A stretch of DNA of 64,000 bases from Corynebacterium riegelii (GCF_016728505.1 NZ_CP068159.1:2232001-2296000); one strand, 5' to 3'; shown: positions 16,275-25,266, counted from the stretch's first letter. The notes: a model not told the origin generated them from the letters alone. Made by a program: numbers and translations.

Positions 16275-17456
16275 TTACACCACTCGCGTTGACCCGTACC
16301 AGTCAGCACCCCTCGGCAGCGCAGCTACCACCGCTTTTGTCGCCTCCGTCGGCGCCAGCGCCGTACGCCCCCGAACAGTCAGCTTCACCAACGGCTCCGT
16401 ACACGGCCGCCCCTCACGCCGCTCATACTCGGTCTCCAGCATGGACGGACCGAAGCACACGTCGGCCCCGCGCTCCACAGCCTCGATGGATTCCACCCGG
16501 TAGCCAGCCTTCTTCAGCGCCCTTCGCATTTGCTTCTCGACGCCACGCCGCCACCCCAACACGTCCAACTCCGTCACCATGTCCTGGGCGTCCAACATAA
16601 AGCGATCTTCCGCACTCAGATCAGCCGCTTCAAGCAGTTCCGGGCGCACCGCACGGGTGCGCTTCAGCGACTGCTCACGGCGCCACTGCTCTACTTTGGC
16701 GTGATCGCCCGACGTCAACACCGCCGGTGCTTCGATGCCGCGCCACACGCGCGGCTTGGTGTAACTCGGCCCTTCCAACAAGCCGTCGGAAAAGCTGTCA
16801 TCCTCATGGCTTTCGGTATTGCCCAACACGCCTGGGATGAGGCGCGTGACAGCCTCGGCGATGACCAGCACCGCCACTTCCCCACCGATGAGTACGTAAT
16901 CCCCGATCGACACCTCGCGCACCCGGTAGCGCTGGGTTGCGTCTTCAAACACGCGCTGATCAATACCTTCATATCGGCCACAGGCGAAAACGATGTGGTT
17001 TTCCCGCGACCACGCTTGCGCATCCGCCTGGGTAAAGGGTTTGCCGGCAGGGGTGGGCACCAAGAGCAATGGCGCGTCCGGGTCCTCCCCTTTGCGCACA
17101 TCACTGGGAACGGCATACGGGCGTGCGGCAACCTCAGCCACATCATCGTGGCGTGCCTTGTCATTTCGGTGTGCCGCCGCCGTCTCCAAATCAGCACCGA
17201 CGCGGCCCTCCGCAACGCTGTCGAGAGCAGGCCCCCATACTTCCGGCTTCATCACCATGCCGGGACCGCCACCAAGCGGCGGCGAATCTACAGACTTGTG
17301 GTTGCCCGTGGCCCAGTCGCGCAGATCATGCACGCCCACTGCCAAGATCCCCTGTTCAATCGCCTTGCCCAAAAGTGCGTGACGCAAGGGTTCGAGGTAC
17401 TCGGGAAAGATCGTGATGACGTCTAAACGCAGCCGCCTATCCTGACTAGACATCAA
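16275..17456 (-). CDS. trmD: tRNA (guanine37-N1)-methyltransferase with C-terminal extension
   Basis: SPOUT methyltransferase that makes m1G37 in tRNAs to prevent frameshifting. Residues about 8-285 carry the family features: LDVITIFPEYLEPL, PLGGGPGMVMKPE, the knot segments FACGRYEGIDQR and VSIGDYVLIGGE, then GLLEGPSYTKPRVWRG. At 393 residues it is about 108 longer than the normal end near LSAEDRFML. The added part, from about residue 289, is a compact-looking mixed sequence (GWRRGVEKQMRRALKKAGYR to GADWYGSTRVV) that I cannot assign. It overlaps rimM by 11 nt. Confidence 0.93.
   Translation of the reverse strand: MMSSQDRRLRLDVITIFPEYLEPLRHALLGKAIEQGILAVGVHDLRDWATGNHKSVDSPPLGGGPGMVMKPEVWGPALDSVAEGRVGADLETAAAHRNDKARHDDVAEVAARPYAVPSDVRKGEDPDAPLLLVPTPAGKPFTQADAQAWSRENHIVFACGRYEGIDQRVFEDATQRYRVREVSIGDYVLIGGEVAVLVIAEAVTRLIPGVLGNTESHEDDSFSDGLLEGPSYTKPRVWRGIEAPAVLTSGDHAKVEQWRREQSLKRTRAVRPELLEAADLSAEDRFMLDAQDMVTELDVLGWRRGVEKQMRRALKKAGYRVESIEAVERGADVCFGPSMLETEYERREGRPCTEPLVKLTVRGRTALAPTEATKAVVAALPRGADWYGSTRVV
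16532..16541 (-). repeat. Dispersed GTCGANAAGC copy in trmD extension
   Basis: The minus strand reads GGCGTCGAGAAGCAAATGC, encoding GVEKQM at the beginning of the unusual trmD C-terminal extension. Confidence 0.45.
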
Positions 17457-17946
17457 GCAAACCCTCTGGCGGGGTGATCTCTAGGTACCCCTCATCTAGG
17501 TCGATGTCTGGCACGAACTCCATCACAAACGGTACGAGTACTTCCTTGCCACCGTAATCAATCTCCAGAATCTTGCGATTCGGCGCGTCCATCACACCGG
17601 TAACTTCGCCGACCTCATTGCCACCGTGTCGCACCTTTAAACCGATGAGCTCATGGTTGTAGTACTCATCAGAGTCCTCGTCGCGCTCAAGCTGCTCGGC
17701 GAAAAACTTCATACCCCGCAAGCTATCTGCCACAGTACGGTCGGGGACCTCCTCGAAACTGACCAAGAGGCGCTGCTGATGCGGACGCACCGTCTTTACC
17801 GTAAGCTGCACCTCTTTGCCCGTCTGGCGACCCGTGAGCACTTCCCCAACCACAATGTGGTCAACGGATTCGTCTGCCAGCAACTCAACGGCAACCTCGC
17901 CACGAACCCCGTGGGATTTCACCACCCGACCGATAAGCATTTCCAT
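17446..17946 (-). CDS. rimM: 16S rRNA processing protein RimM
   Basis: 30S maturation factor that binds S19. Of 166 residues, the N-terminal domain starts MEMLIGRVVKSHGVRGEVAVEL and the PRC-barrel domain includes YYNHELIGLKVRHGG and KEVLVPFVMEFV. Immediately upstream, and overlapping the start of, trmD. ATG 17946 is preceded by TAGCCT at 8 nt with no Shine-Dalgarno, so a leaderless start is possible. In many bacteria rpsP precedes rimM directly; here almost 1 kb of other sequence intervenes. Confidence 0.95.
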   Translation of the reverse strand: MEMLIGRVVKSHGVRGEVAVELLADESVDHIVVGEVLTGRQTGKEVQLTVKTVRPHQQRLLVSFEEVPDRTVADSLRGMKFFAEQLERDEDSDEYYNHELIGLKVRHGGNEVGEVTGVMDAPNRKILEIDYGGKEVLVPFVMEFVPDIDLDEGYLEITPPEGLLDV

Positions 17947-18315
17947 GAGACATAAGGCTACAAGAGACGGATGCGGCTACTACCCCAGCCTGCGCCCAAC
18001 TTCCAGGATGTCCACTTGACCAACTATCTGAGGGAACTCTCTCGCGGACCCGCCCTCTCCCACCATCATTTCGTCTACTGGGCGAGTGAGCGGTTCGTAC
18101 CCCCTTGGTTCCAAGCTGCACACAAGCGGAAAGTTTTGCAACCGAACAAGCCCCGGAGCCTAGCGTCCGTTAACTACTCATCTCCACTCTTTTGGGCTCC
18201 GGTTTAACAGCAACTTTTGAAACACTTCACAGCCGTTTAATCCTTCTGGTCCTGACGCCTGCCATTAAATTAGTCAATGCACGCTAGATTGGCACACAAA
18301 CCAGGTAAATAAATA
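17947..18315. other. Gene-free stretch between rimM and small membrane gene
   Basis: 369 nt in which I see no credible gene and no tRNA fold. It is more AT-rich than its surroundings, especially after 18130. An 8-bp inverted repeat CCGGAGCC (18153-18160) / GGCTCCGG (18195-18202) encloses 34 nt and is followed by TTTAA; it may be a terminator remnant. Confidence 0.5.
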
Positions 18316-18519
18316 ATGTCTAACAAGCTAGTTTTCGCCGCTATCTTCATCGGCGTTTTCGTTTTAACCGGCTTGCTTCTAGTTGCGCTAATAGCTCTAA
18401 CTGAAGCGAATGTAGGAGTTGTTGAATACCTAATCATCGCAACCGTATCAGGAGTTGTTGCATTTATCTCGGCTCGACGGGGTAGAAATGCCAAGGCGAG
18501 AAGATATACGCGCGATTAG
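18316..18519 (+). CDS. Small two-helix membrane protein, hypothetical
   Basis: Possible 67-residue protein with two hydrophobic segments (about residues 5-28 and 35-54) separated by a short acidic turn, and a basic tail (RRGRNAKARRYTRD). This gives a positive-inside hairpin topology with both ends in the cytosol. Codon choice is more AT-rich than neighbouring genes, suggesting recent arrival or relaxed selection. Only a weak CAGG lies upstream of ATG 18316. No family recognised. Confidence 0.45.
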   Translation: MSNKLVFAAIFIGVFVLTGLLLVALIALTEANVGVVEYLIIATVSGVVAFISARRGRNAKARRYTRD

Positions 18520-18618
18520 TGAAGTAATAATGGCACTGTCCATGAGCCGAATTATCTTTCCAGGTTCCCGCAACTGACTGCTTCGAGGCCTTGGGGCAAT
18601 TGGAAATGCGCGGCAGTT

Positions 18619-18861
18619 TTGCTCCAACTGCGAGCTACACCGCCGCGCATCAGCGCCTCGATGACGCTGCAGCAGGAGCTTCCGGGGCCGCAGGCGAAGA
18701 AGTTCATCCCGCTGCGCCCGTACGTGACCAAGCTGTCGGCTTACAGCGCCGACACTTCCGCGTTTGCACGCACCTGTTTCTGGTTTGCCAAGCACAAGGA
18801 CACACGTGGCCCGTGCAAGCACGTGCTGGCCGCGCGGGCGTTTCGGGATAGCGTGCGGTAG
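18619..18861 (+). pseudogene. Probable gene remnant with SWIM-like C-terminus
   Basis: Open frame of about 80 codons without a convincing start (TTG 18619 or ATG 18661, neither with a Shine-Dalgarno). Its end contains the order Cys ... CKHVLAAR, resembling the last part of SWIM zinc fingers (CxC...CxH), but the first CxC is reduced to one Cys. High GC3, unlike the flanking AT-rich DNA, suggests it was once coding. Best read as the 3' fragment of a lost gene; a small functional protein is not excluded. Confidence 0.35.
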
Positions 18862-18866
18862 GAGCC

Positions 18867-18876
18867 GTCGACAAGC
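18867..18876 (+). repeat. Dispersed GTCGANAAGC copy beside rpsP terminator
   Basis: CCGTCGACAAGCAAAATGCC: the AAGCAAAA part overlaps the minus-strand U-run of the rpsP terminator. Confidence 0.5.
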
Positions 18877-18904
18877 AAAATGCCCAGCAAAAACCGCTGG
18901 GCAT
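18873..18904 (-). terminator. Intrinsic terminator of rpsP
   Basis: Minus-strand 9-bp stem ATGCCCAGC / GCTGGGCAT with a 7-nt loop, followed by TTTTGCTTG, 23 nt after the rpsP stop. Confidence 0.88.
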
Positions 18905-18927
18905 TGTGCATACGAGCTGAATGAAGC

Positions 18928-19431
18928 TTAGTTGTCCTCGGACTCGGCTGCGGCGTCATCCTCGGCGACAGCCTCAGCCTCTGCAGCCTCAGCGGCGGCA
19001 GCAGCCTCAGCCTCAGCAGCAGCCTTGGCCTCTGCGTCTTCCTTAGCCTTCTTGCGCTTCTCGGTGATTGCCTCAGCGGTCGGGCCGTTGTTGGCCTCCT
19101 CGAGAGCCTTGTTGAACAGGTCAAGCTTGGACGGCTTCTCCTCAGCAACCTTCAGGGAGCCCTCTGCACCCTCAAGGCCCTTGAACTTCTGCCAGTCACC
19201 GGTGACCTTCAGCAGCTGCAGCACCGGCTCGGTCGGCTGTGCGCCAACGCCCAGCCAGTACTGTGCACGCTCAGAGTCAATGCGGATGAGCGACGGCTCT
19301 TCCTTCGGGTGGTAGATGCCGATGTTCTCGATGTAACGGCCATCGCGGCGGGTACGTGCATCAGCGATAACAACACGGTACTGCGGGTTACGGATCTTAC
19401 CCATACGCTGCAGCTTGATCTTTACAGCCAT
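18928..19431 (-). CDS. rpsP: 30S ribosomal protein S16
   Basis: Small-subunit protein S16 beginning [20 protein letters not shown], with the conserved [15 protein letters not shown]. At 167 residues it is about twice the usual core length; the added C-terminus, from about residue 115, is Ala/Glu/Lys-rich and ends in an acidic tail. ATG 19431 has GAAGGAAG upstream. A possible -10 (TACAAT, minus strand) lies at 19568-19573. Ends at a strong terminator, so transcription probably does not run into rimM. Confidence 0.96.
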   Translation of the reverse strand: MAVKIKLQRMGKIRNPQYRVVIADARTRRDGRYIENIGIYHPKEEPSLIRIDSERAQYWLGVGAQPTEPVLQLLKVTGDWQKFKGLEGAEGSLKVAEEKPSKLDLFNKALEEANNGPTAEAITEKRKKAKEDAEAKAAAEAEAAAAAEAAEAEAVAEDDAAAESEDN

Positions 19432-19567
19432 GATTCTTCCTTCAAGGTCACTGGGCAGTGCAGGCACTCGCCGCTTTTCGACGAGCCGGTTCAGCCCCTG
19501 GTTTTCCCTGCGCGTGACTGGCCGGGCGGACGTATCCGGATCACGGCTCTGACGCAGGACTTGAAAG

Positions 19568-19573
19568 ATTGTA
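19568..19573 (-). promoter_or_regulatory. Candidate -10 box for rpsP
   Basis: TACAAT on the minus strand, about 137 nt upstream of rpsP in the otherwise gene-free 239-nt gap shared with the acyltransferase gene. No clear -35 was identified. Confidence 0.35.
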
Positions 19574-19657
19574 ATAGCAGCACACCCACAATCCCAAACT
19601 GCACGTCACCCACGCGCCACCCGAGGGTTGGTTTCCGTTCACCCCGCGTGGCCGAGG

Positions 19658-19663
19658 TAGTGT
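19658..19663 (+). promoter_or_regulatory. -10 box of leaderless acyltransferase promoter
   Basis: TAGTGT, 7 nt before ATG 19671. The same hexamer and spacing precede sepIVA and the DUF4921 gene. Confidence 0.42.
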
Positions 19664-19670
19664 TGCAGAA

Positions 19671-21818
19671 ATGACCACACAAGGGCCAAACCGGGATACT
19701 ACCAATCCCGGTACCTCCGGATCGCGCGCGTACCGCGTTGATCTCGACGGCCTGCGTGGCTACGCAATTGCTCTTGTTGTCCTCTTCCACGTCTTTGTTG
19801 GCAAGGTCTCCGGCGGCGTGGACGTCTTTTTGTTCCTGTCTGGGTATTTCTTCCTGGGCGGGCAGTTGCGTTACGCGCTGCGCCCCAACCCGAACCTGAA
19901 CCCGTGGTGGCCATTCTGGCGCACAGTGCGAAGGCTTGTCCCGGCGCTTGTTGTCGTACTACTTGCATCCCTTGCGGGTGTGCTGCTGCTTGCACCGGAG
20001 CTGATGGGTGACGAGCTTGCCGCCCAATTCACCGCCTCCCTGCTCTACTACCAAAACTGGCAGCTCACAGCGCAAGATGCGGCATACGCTGCCGCCAGTG
20101 ACACTACGTCTCCCCTGCAGCATCTGTGGTCCATGTCGGTGCAGGGCCAGTTCTATATCTTCGGCATCCTTTTCGGGACCCTGCTGGCATGGCTGGCTAC
20201 AAAGACACAGTTCAACCGCGAGGCAGGCCAGCGCCTGGCCATCATCGTGTTGGCTGTAGTCACCATCGCCTCTTTTACGTATGCCAGCCGTTACGGCCTT
20301 TTCGGCACGCCAGCGAACTACTACTCCACCTTTTCCCGTGCGTGGGAGCTCTCCCTCGGCGCGCTGTTGTCTTTTGTGCCCGCCCGCTTCTTCGTCCCCG
20401 CGCCCGCGAGCACGTTCACAGCAGGACTTGGCGTAGTACTGATCACCATTACAGGCCTAGTCATTCCTAGCTCGCTTGCGTTCCCCGGCCCGCTAGCGCT
20501 GCTGCCGCTGGCAGGCGCCGCACTGATCATTGTCAGCGGCAATGCCAACCCGGTGTCCAACGTGCTTGCTTCAAAGCCGATGACGTGGCTGGGCAACATC
20601 GCCTACTCGCTGTATCTCTGGCACTGGCCACTGTTGATCATTGTGACTGCCTCCGGCGGCTTTGACAGCCCGCCGCCGCTGGTTGGCGTGGCTGTCATTG
20701 TGGCTTCGCTTGCGTTGGCACACGTCACGCACGCGCTGTTGGAGGCACCGCTTCGTCAGCATCGCAAGCGTCCATTAGCAGGCGAGCACCCTGTGGCGGA
20801 TGCCCGCAAGACAATGCGCACCCGCGCCGGTGCAGGGCGTGCGGCTGGCGGTGTGCTGATCGCCGCGCTGTTCGTCGGGGCGCTGACCGTGCAGCCACTG
20901 TGGAACGCACGCGTGGATATGGAAGACCGACCGCTGGATCCCACCAGGTACCCGGGAGCGCTTGCGATCACGGGTGTGGACGTGCCCAGCATCGCCGCGA
21001 AGCCGGATCCATCCCTGGTTGCCGGTATCTACCCGCCGATTGGCCACCAGGACTGCATGATCTTCCTGCCGGCACCTGCCGACGAAATGCCAGGACCGGA
21101 CTGCGTCTGGGGTGACACCGAGGCAGACGTCACCGTTGTCATGACGGGCGGCTCACACATCGAGCCATTCGTCATCCCACTGGACATCCTGGGCAAGGAG
21201 CACGGGTTTAAGGTCGTGCCTTACGTGCGCCAGGAATGCCCGCTGGTGATTGGCGGCGAGGATCGCTTCGACATCGTCTCTGAGGTCTGCGCCGAGTGGG
21301 GCGACCATGCTTTCGCGGAGATCGTGGCGCTGGACCCGGATCTTGTGATTTCCAACTCCACCCGCCCCGGCGGTCGTGCCGGTGCCGTGGATACCGCGGC
21401 AGATACTGTGCCGGACGCCTATGCCAACCTGTGGTACAACCTCGCGCAGAACGAGATCCCGTTCCTAGGGCTGCGCGATAATCCCTGGTTCTTCGACCAG
21501 TTTGGCAACCCCATGGACCCGAACTTCTGCATCGTCGCAGGCGGCACCGAGGCCGATTGCTCAATGCCTACGCGTGAGGTCTACCCAGAGCCCGACCCGG
21601 CCGCAGGCTACTTAGACGGCACGGATCACCTCTACAGCGTGGATACGTCTATCTGGTACTGCAACGAAACCACCTGCCCACCACAGATTGGCAACGTCTA
21701 CATCTACCGCGACCAAAACCACATCTCGAACGCCTACGCGCGCTCACTGACCCCCCTGTTGTGGGAGGAGATGGCGCCAATCTTCGACGCCCTCAACATC
21801 CCCCACACCGGAAACTAG
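19671..21818 (+). CDS. OafA/YrhL-type acyltransferase 3 with SGNH-like domain
   Basis: Membrane acyltransferase of 715 residues, probably acylating an envelope glycan or lipid. Residues about 25-400 form the multi-helix acyltransferase-3 domain, with YRVDLDGLRGYAIALVVLFH giving the catalytic-type His. After one further helix near residue 405, residues about 420-715 form an extracytoplasmic SGNH-like domain. Its first block reads TGGSHIEPF, where GDSH is typical, so the Asp is replaced; the late DQNHISNAYA block supplies Asp and His. Several Cys residues may form disulfides. Isolated on the plus strand; convergent with ffh. Confidence 0.88.
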   Translation: MTTQGPNRDTTNPGTSGSRAYRVDLDGLRGYAIALVVLFHVFVGKVSGGVDVFLFLSGYFFLGGQLRYALRPNPNLNPWWPFWRTVRRLVPALVVVLLASLAGVLLLAPELMGDELAAQFTASLLYYQNWQLTAQDAAYAAASDTTSPLQHLWSMSVQGQFYIFGILFGTLLAWLATKTQFNREAGQRLAIIVLAVVTIASFTYASRYGLFGTPANYYSTFSRAWELSLGALLSFVPARFFVPAPASTFTAGLGVVLITITGLVIPSSLAFPGPLALLPLAGAALIIVSGNANPVSNVLASKPMTWLGNIAYSLYLWHWPLLIIVTASGGFDSPPPLVGVAVIVASLALAHVTHALLEAPLRQHRKRPLAGEHPVADARKTMRTRAGAGRAAGGVLIAALFVGALTVQPLWNARVDMEDRPLDPTRYPGALAITGVDVPSIAAKPDPSLVAGIYPPIGHQDCMIFLPAPADEMPGPDCVWGDTEADVTVVMTGGSHIEPFVIPLDILGKEHGFKVVPYVRQECPLVIGGEDRFDIVSEVCAEWGDHAFAEIVALDPDLVISNSTRPGGRAGAVDTAADTVPDAYANLWYNLAQNEIPFLGLRDNPWFFDQFGNPMDPNFCIVAGGTEADCSMPTREVYPEPDPAAGYLDGTDHLYSVDTSIWYCNETTCPPQIGNVYIYRDQNHISNAYARSLTPLLWEEMAPIFDALNIPHTGN

Positions 21819-21842
21819 CCCGGGCAGTTAGCCCGCCCGGGC
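21818..21842. terminator. GC-rich hairpin between acyltransferase and ffh
   Basis: Two copies of the self-complementary octamer GCCCGGGC separated by 9 nt, in the 35-nt gap between convergent genes. It could act as a bidirectional terminator although no T-run flanks it. Confidence 0.4.
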
Positions 21843-21853
21843 AGCTCAGGCAG

Positions 21854-23497
21854 TTAGAAGAACTTCCCCTTGCCCATACGCTTCATCGCTTCGTTGAAGT
21901 CAAGGTTGTTCAGGTCCATACCCTGCATCCCAGCCGGAAGCTGCTTCTGCAGTGCCTCAAGCTCCTTCGGGTCCGGCATACCGCCGCCCATACCCGGCAT
22001 GCCCGGGAAGCCGCCTGGCATACCGCCGCCCATGCCCGGGAATCCACCCGGCATGCCACCACCGGAACGCTTCACCGGCTTGCGCTTGCCATTTTTACCC
22101 TTGCGGCCCTTCGGCTTCTTCTTCGTGGCGGAACGGCCCATGCCAGGCGCGCCCGGGAAGCCAAACTGACCGGCCATACGGCCCATCATCTTCTTCGCCT
22201 CAAAGAAGCGCTCTACAAGCTGATTCACGTCAGCGACGGTGACGCCGGAACCGGCGGCAATACGCTTCCGCCTTGAAGCATTAAGGATCTTCGGATCCTG
22301 ACGCTCCTGCGGGGTCATGCCGCGAATGATGGCCTGGATGCGATCCAGCTGCTTCTCATCCACCATGTCCGCCATCTGGTTCATCTGCTTGCCGCCCGGC
22401 ATCATCTTCAGCAAGTTGCCAATCGGGCCCATGCGGCGGATCATCAGCAGCTGATCCAGGAAGTCCTCCAGGGTTAGCTCACCGGAGGCAAGCTTGGTCG
22501 CTGCAGCTTCTGCGTCCTTCTCGTTGTAGGTCTGCTCTGCCTGCTCAATCAGGGAAAGCAGGTCACCCATGCCAAGGATTCGGCTGGACATGCGGTCCGG
22601 GTGGAAGACATCGAAGTCATCGAGCTTTTCGCCTGTCGACGCAAACAGGATCGGCTTACCCGTCACCTCACGGATAGACAGCGCAGCACCACCACGGGCG
22701 TCACCATCAAGCTTGGTCAGCACCACGCCGGTGAAGTCCACGCCGGCGGCAAACGCCTCGGCGGTGGAAACCGCGTCCTGACCGATCATCGCGTCAATGA
22801 CAAAGAGAACCTCGTCCGGGTTCACCGCGTTACGAATGTTGCGGGCCTGGGTCATCAGCTCTTCATCAATACCGAGGCGACCCGCAGTATCGATGATGAC
22901 CACGTCATTCTTATTCTGACGTGCGTACTCCACACCCTGGGTAGCCACCGCCACCGGGTCACCATGGGAAGTACCCATCTCGTGTGCATACGAGTCGGTG
23001 GAGGTACCCGGGTCCGGCGCGAAGGTAGGCACGCCTGCGCGCTCACCGACAATCTGCAGCTGCTGCACCGCGCCCGGGCGCTGCAGATCACACGCCACCA
23101 ACAGCGGGGTGTGCCCCTGCTTGGACAGGTGCTTTGCCAGCTTTCCGGCGAGTGTGGTCTTACCAGCACCCTGCAGACCTGCAAGCATGATCACAGTCGG
23201 CGGGTTCTTCGCCAACTGCAGACGGCGAGTTTCGCCGCCGAGGATGTTCGTCAGCTCCTCATCAACAATCTTGATTACCTGCTGTGCAGGGTTCAGCGCC
23301 GCGGATACGTCTGCGCCGAGTGCACGTTCCTTGACGCGCTTAATAAAGGTCTTGACCACAGGCAGCGAGACATCCGCCTCCAGCAGCGCGATGCGGATCT
23401 CGCGCGCGGTGGCGTTGATGTCATCCTCGGTGAGCTTTCCTTTCCCGCGCAGGCCACCAAGGGCCGATTGCAAGCGATCGGACAATGACTCAAACAC
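21854..23497 (-). CDS. ffh: Signal recognition particle protein Ffh
   Basis: SRP GTPase targeting nascent membrane proteins to FtsY. Of 547 residues, an N-domain is followed by a G-domain (GLQGAGKTTLAGKLA, DTAGRLGIDEELM, TKLDGDARGG) and a methionine-rich M-domain that binds 4.5S RNA. The C-terminus carries Gly/Met/Pro repeats (GGMPGGFPGMGG) before ending KRMGKGKFF. GTG 23497 is preceded by AGGAG at 8 nt. Downstream of ftsY on the same strand with about 100 nt between. Confidence 0.97.
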   Translation of the reverse strand: MFESLSDRLQSALGGLRGKGKLTEDDINATAREIRIALLEADVSLPVVKTFIKRVKERALGADVSAALNPAQQVIKIVDEELTNILGGETRRLQLAKNPPTVIMLAGLQGAGKTTLAGKLAKHLSKQGHTPLLVACDLQRPGAVQQLQIVGERAGVPTFAPDPGTSTDSYAHEMGTSHGDPVAVATQGVEYARQNKNDVVIIDTAGRLGIDEELMTQARNIRNAVNPDEVLFVIDAMIGQDAVSTAEAFAAGVDFTGVVLTKLDGDARGGAALSIREVTGKPILFASTGEKLDDFDVFHPDRMSSRILGMGDLLSLIEQAEQTYNEKDAEAAATKLASGELTLEDFLDQLLMIRRMGPIGNLLKMMPGGKQMNQMADMVDEKQLDRIQAIIRGMTPQERQDPKILNASRRKRIAAGSGVTVADVNQLVERFFEAKKMMGRMAGQFGFPGAPGMGRSATKKKPKGRKGKNGKRKPVKRSGGGMPGGFPGMGGGMPGGFPGMPGMGGGMPDPKELEALQKQLPAGMQGMDLNNLDFNEAMKRMGKGKFF

Positions 23498-23598
23498 GTC
23501 GCGTACTCCTGTGAACTAATCGCGGATACGTAAAAATAACTCCAACCAGCCTAGCGCCTGCGCACGTTGAGGCCGAAACCCGTCTGTTGGCCGAGCAA

Positions 23599-25251
23599 CT
23601 AACCCAAAAGCGCGTCGACGAAGCTTTCCACCTCAAACGGCGCCAAATCATCAGCGCCCTCGCCCAGGCCGACCAGCTTCACCGGTACACCGAGCTCCTC
23701 CTGTACCTGGAAGACGATGCCGCCCTTGGCGGTGCCATCCAGCTTGGTCAGCACCACACCGGTGATGTCTACAACCTCACGGAACACGCGCGCCTGCGCG
23801 ATACCGTTTTGGCCAACCGTGGCATCCAGTACCAGCAGTACCTCGTCCACGTTGGACTTCTTTTCTACTACGCGCTTGACCTTGCCCAGCTGATCCATCA
23901 GACCAGTTGCGGTGTGCAGGCGTCCTGCGGTGTCCACCACCACAACGTCTGCGCCCTGGTCCACGCCCGTAGTCACAGCGTCGAAGGCAACGGAAGCCGG
24001 GTCCGCCCCCTCCTTGCCGCGCACGGTGGATGCACCAACACGGCGACCCCAGGTCTCAAGCTGGTCTGCCGCCGCTGCACGGAACGTATCTGCCGCGCCA
24101 AGGACCACGGTGTGACCCATGGACACCAGCACACGCGCAAGCTTGCCGGTGGTGGTGGTCTTGCCCGTCCCGTTGACACCCACAACCAGGATGACGGCAG
24201 GCTTGCCCTCGTTCGGCATGGCCTTAATCGAACGATCCATATCTGGACGCGCTGCCTCGATCAGGGTCTCGCGCAGCATCGCGCGGGCCTCAGCCTCGCT
24301 GGAGACACCGCGCTGTGCAATCTTCTCACGCAGCGAGTCCACAACCTTCATGGTCAGCTGCGCACCAAGATCCGCCATGATGAGCGTGTCTTCGATTTCC
24401 TCCCAGGCATCCTCATCCAAATCACCCGCGGTCAGAATGCCCAGCAGGCCCTGACCAATCGCGTTCTGGGAGCGCGACAGGCGCCCACGCAACTTGCCAA
24501 TTCGGCCAGCCGCAGGCTCGATCTGGTCAATCTGCGCCTCAGCAGCCGGCGCCGGGGTGACTACTGCATCCTCGGACACCTCGACGTCCTCAGCCGCCAG
24601 TGCCTCCTCCGCACTGTCAGCCGCAACCGCCGCGGCAGCCGCAGCTTCAGCAGCGAGAGCCTCATGCTTTTCGACGTCCACCGGCTCCGATTCCACAACC
24701 GGATCTTCCTCAACAACCGGCTCGGGCTCGACAACCGCCTCAGGCTCGGAAACTGGCTCGGGCGCGACAACCGCCTGAGACTCCGGCTCCGGGAAGGGCT
24801 TCGGCTCTTCCTGCTCAACCGCAGCCTGTGCATCAACTACAGCCTCTTCTGGCTGATTAACCTGCTCGACCTGTTCAGCCTGCTTCTCCTGCTCGGCGGC
24901 GAGCTGCTCTTCTAGGTGCGGCGCAAGGCCCGACGCTTGGGGTTCTACCGGGGGTTCTACCGGCGCCACTGGCTCGGCAGGGGCAGCAGGCGCAGCTGCG
25001 GGCTCGCGCCGTACTGGCTCCGGCTGCTTCGGTGCGGCGTCGGCCTGCGCGAAGTTAAACCCGCCCTTGGCCTGGTAGTTGCCAGACTTCTCCTCGCGGG
25101 TGAGCTGCTTCGGCTCGGCAGATTCCACCTGCTTTTCAAAGGAGACGGTCTTCGCCTTCTTGCGCTGCTTTCCGGCAATGATGATGCCCAGAATGATCAG
25201 CAGTAGTACGACTACGCCAACGACTACCCACAGAACTGTCATGTTTGTCAT
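23599..25251 (-). CDS. ftsY: SRP receptor FtsY
   Basis: Membrane-associated GTPase receptor for Ffh. About 550 residues: an N-terminal transmembrane helix (VLWVVVGVVVLLLIILGIIIA), a long Glu/Pro/Val-rich acidic domain to about residue 255, then the NG domain with GVNGTGKTTTTGKLA, DTAGRLHT and TKLDGTAKGG. Starts at ATG 25251 or 25242, neither with a strong Shine-Dalgarno. A 9-bp inverted repeat lies 16 nt upstream. The acidic region has repetitive PEP/EPV codons, typical of actinobacterial FtsY. Confidence 0.95.
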   Translation of the reverse strand: MTNMTVLWVVVGVVVLLLIILGIIIAGKQRKKAKTVSFEKQVESAEPKQLTREEKSGNYQAKGGFNFAQADAAPKQPEPVRREPAAAPAAPAEPVAPVEPPVEPQASGLAPHLEEQLAAEQEKQAEQVEQVNQPEEAVVDAQAAVEQEEPKPFPEPESQAVVAPEPVSEPEAVVEPEPVVEEDPVVESEPVDVEKHEALAAEAAAAAAVAADSAEEALAAEDVEVSEDAVVTPAPAAEAQIDQIEPAAGRIGKLRGRLSRSQNAIGQGLLGILTAGDLDEDAWEEIEDTLIMADLGAQLTMKVVDSLREKIAQRGVSSEAEARAMLRETLIEAARPDMDRSIKAMPNEGKPAVILVVGVNGTGKTTTTGKLARVLVSMGHTVVLGAADTFRAAAADQLETWGRRVGASTVRGKEGADPASVAFDAVTTGVDQGADVVVVDTAGRLHTATGLMDQLGKVKRVVEKKSNVDEVLLVLDATVGQNGIAQARVFREVVDITGVVLTKLDGTAKGGIVFQVQEELGVPVKLVGLGEGADDLAPFEVESFVDALLG

Positions 25252-25266
25252 GCACTCTATAGTGCC

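Noticed and set aside
17947..18315. tRNA or small RNA gene upstream of the small membrane protein
   Set aside because: No cloverleaf or CCA end could be folded, and the only stem has a 34-nt loop.
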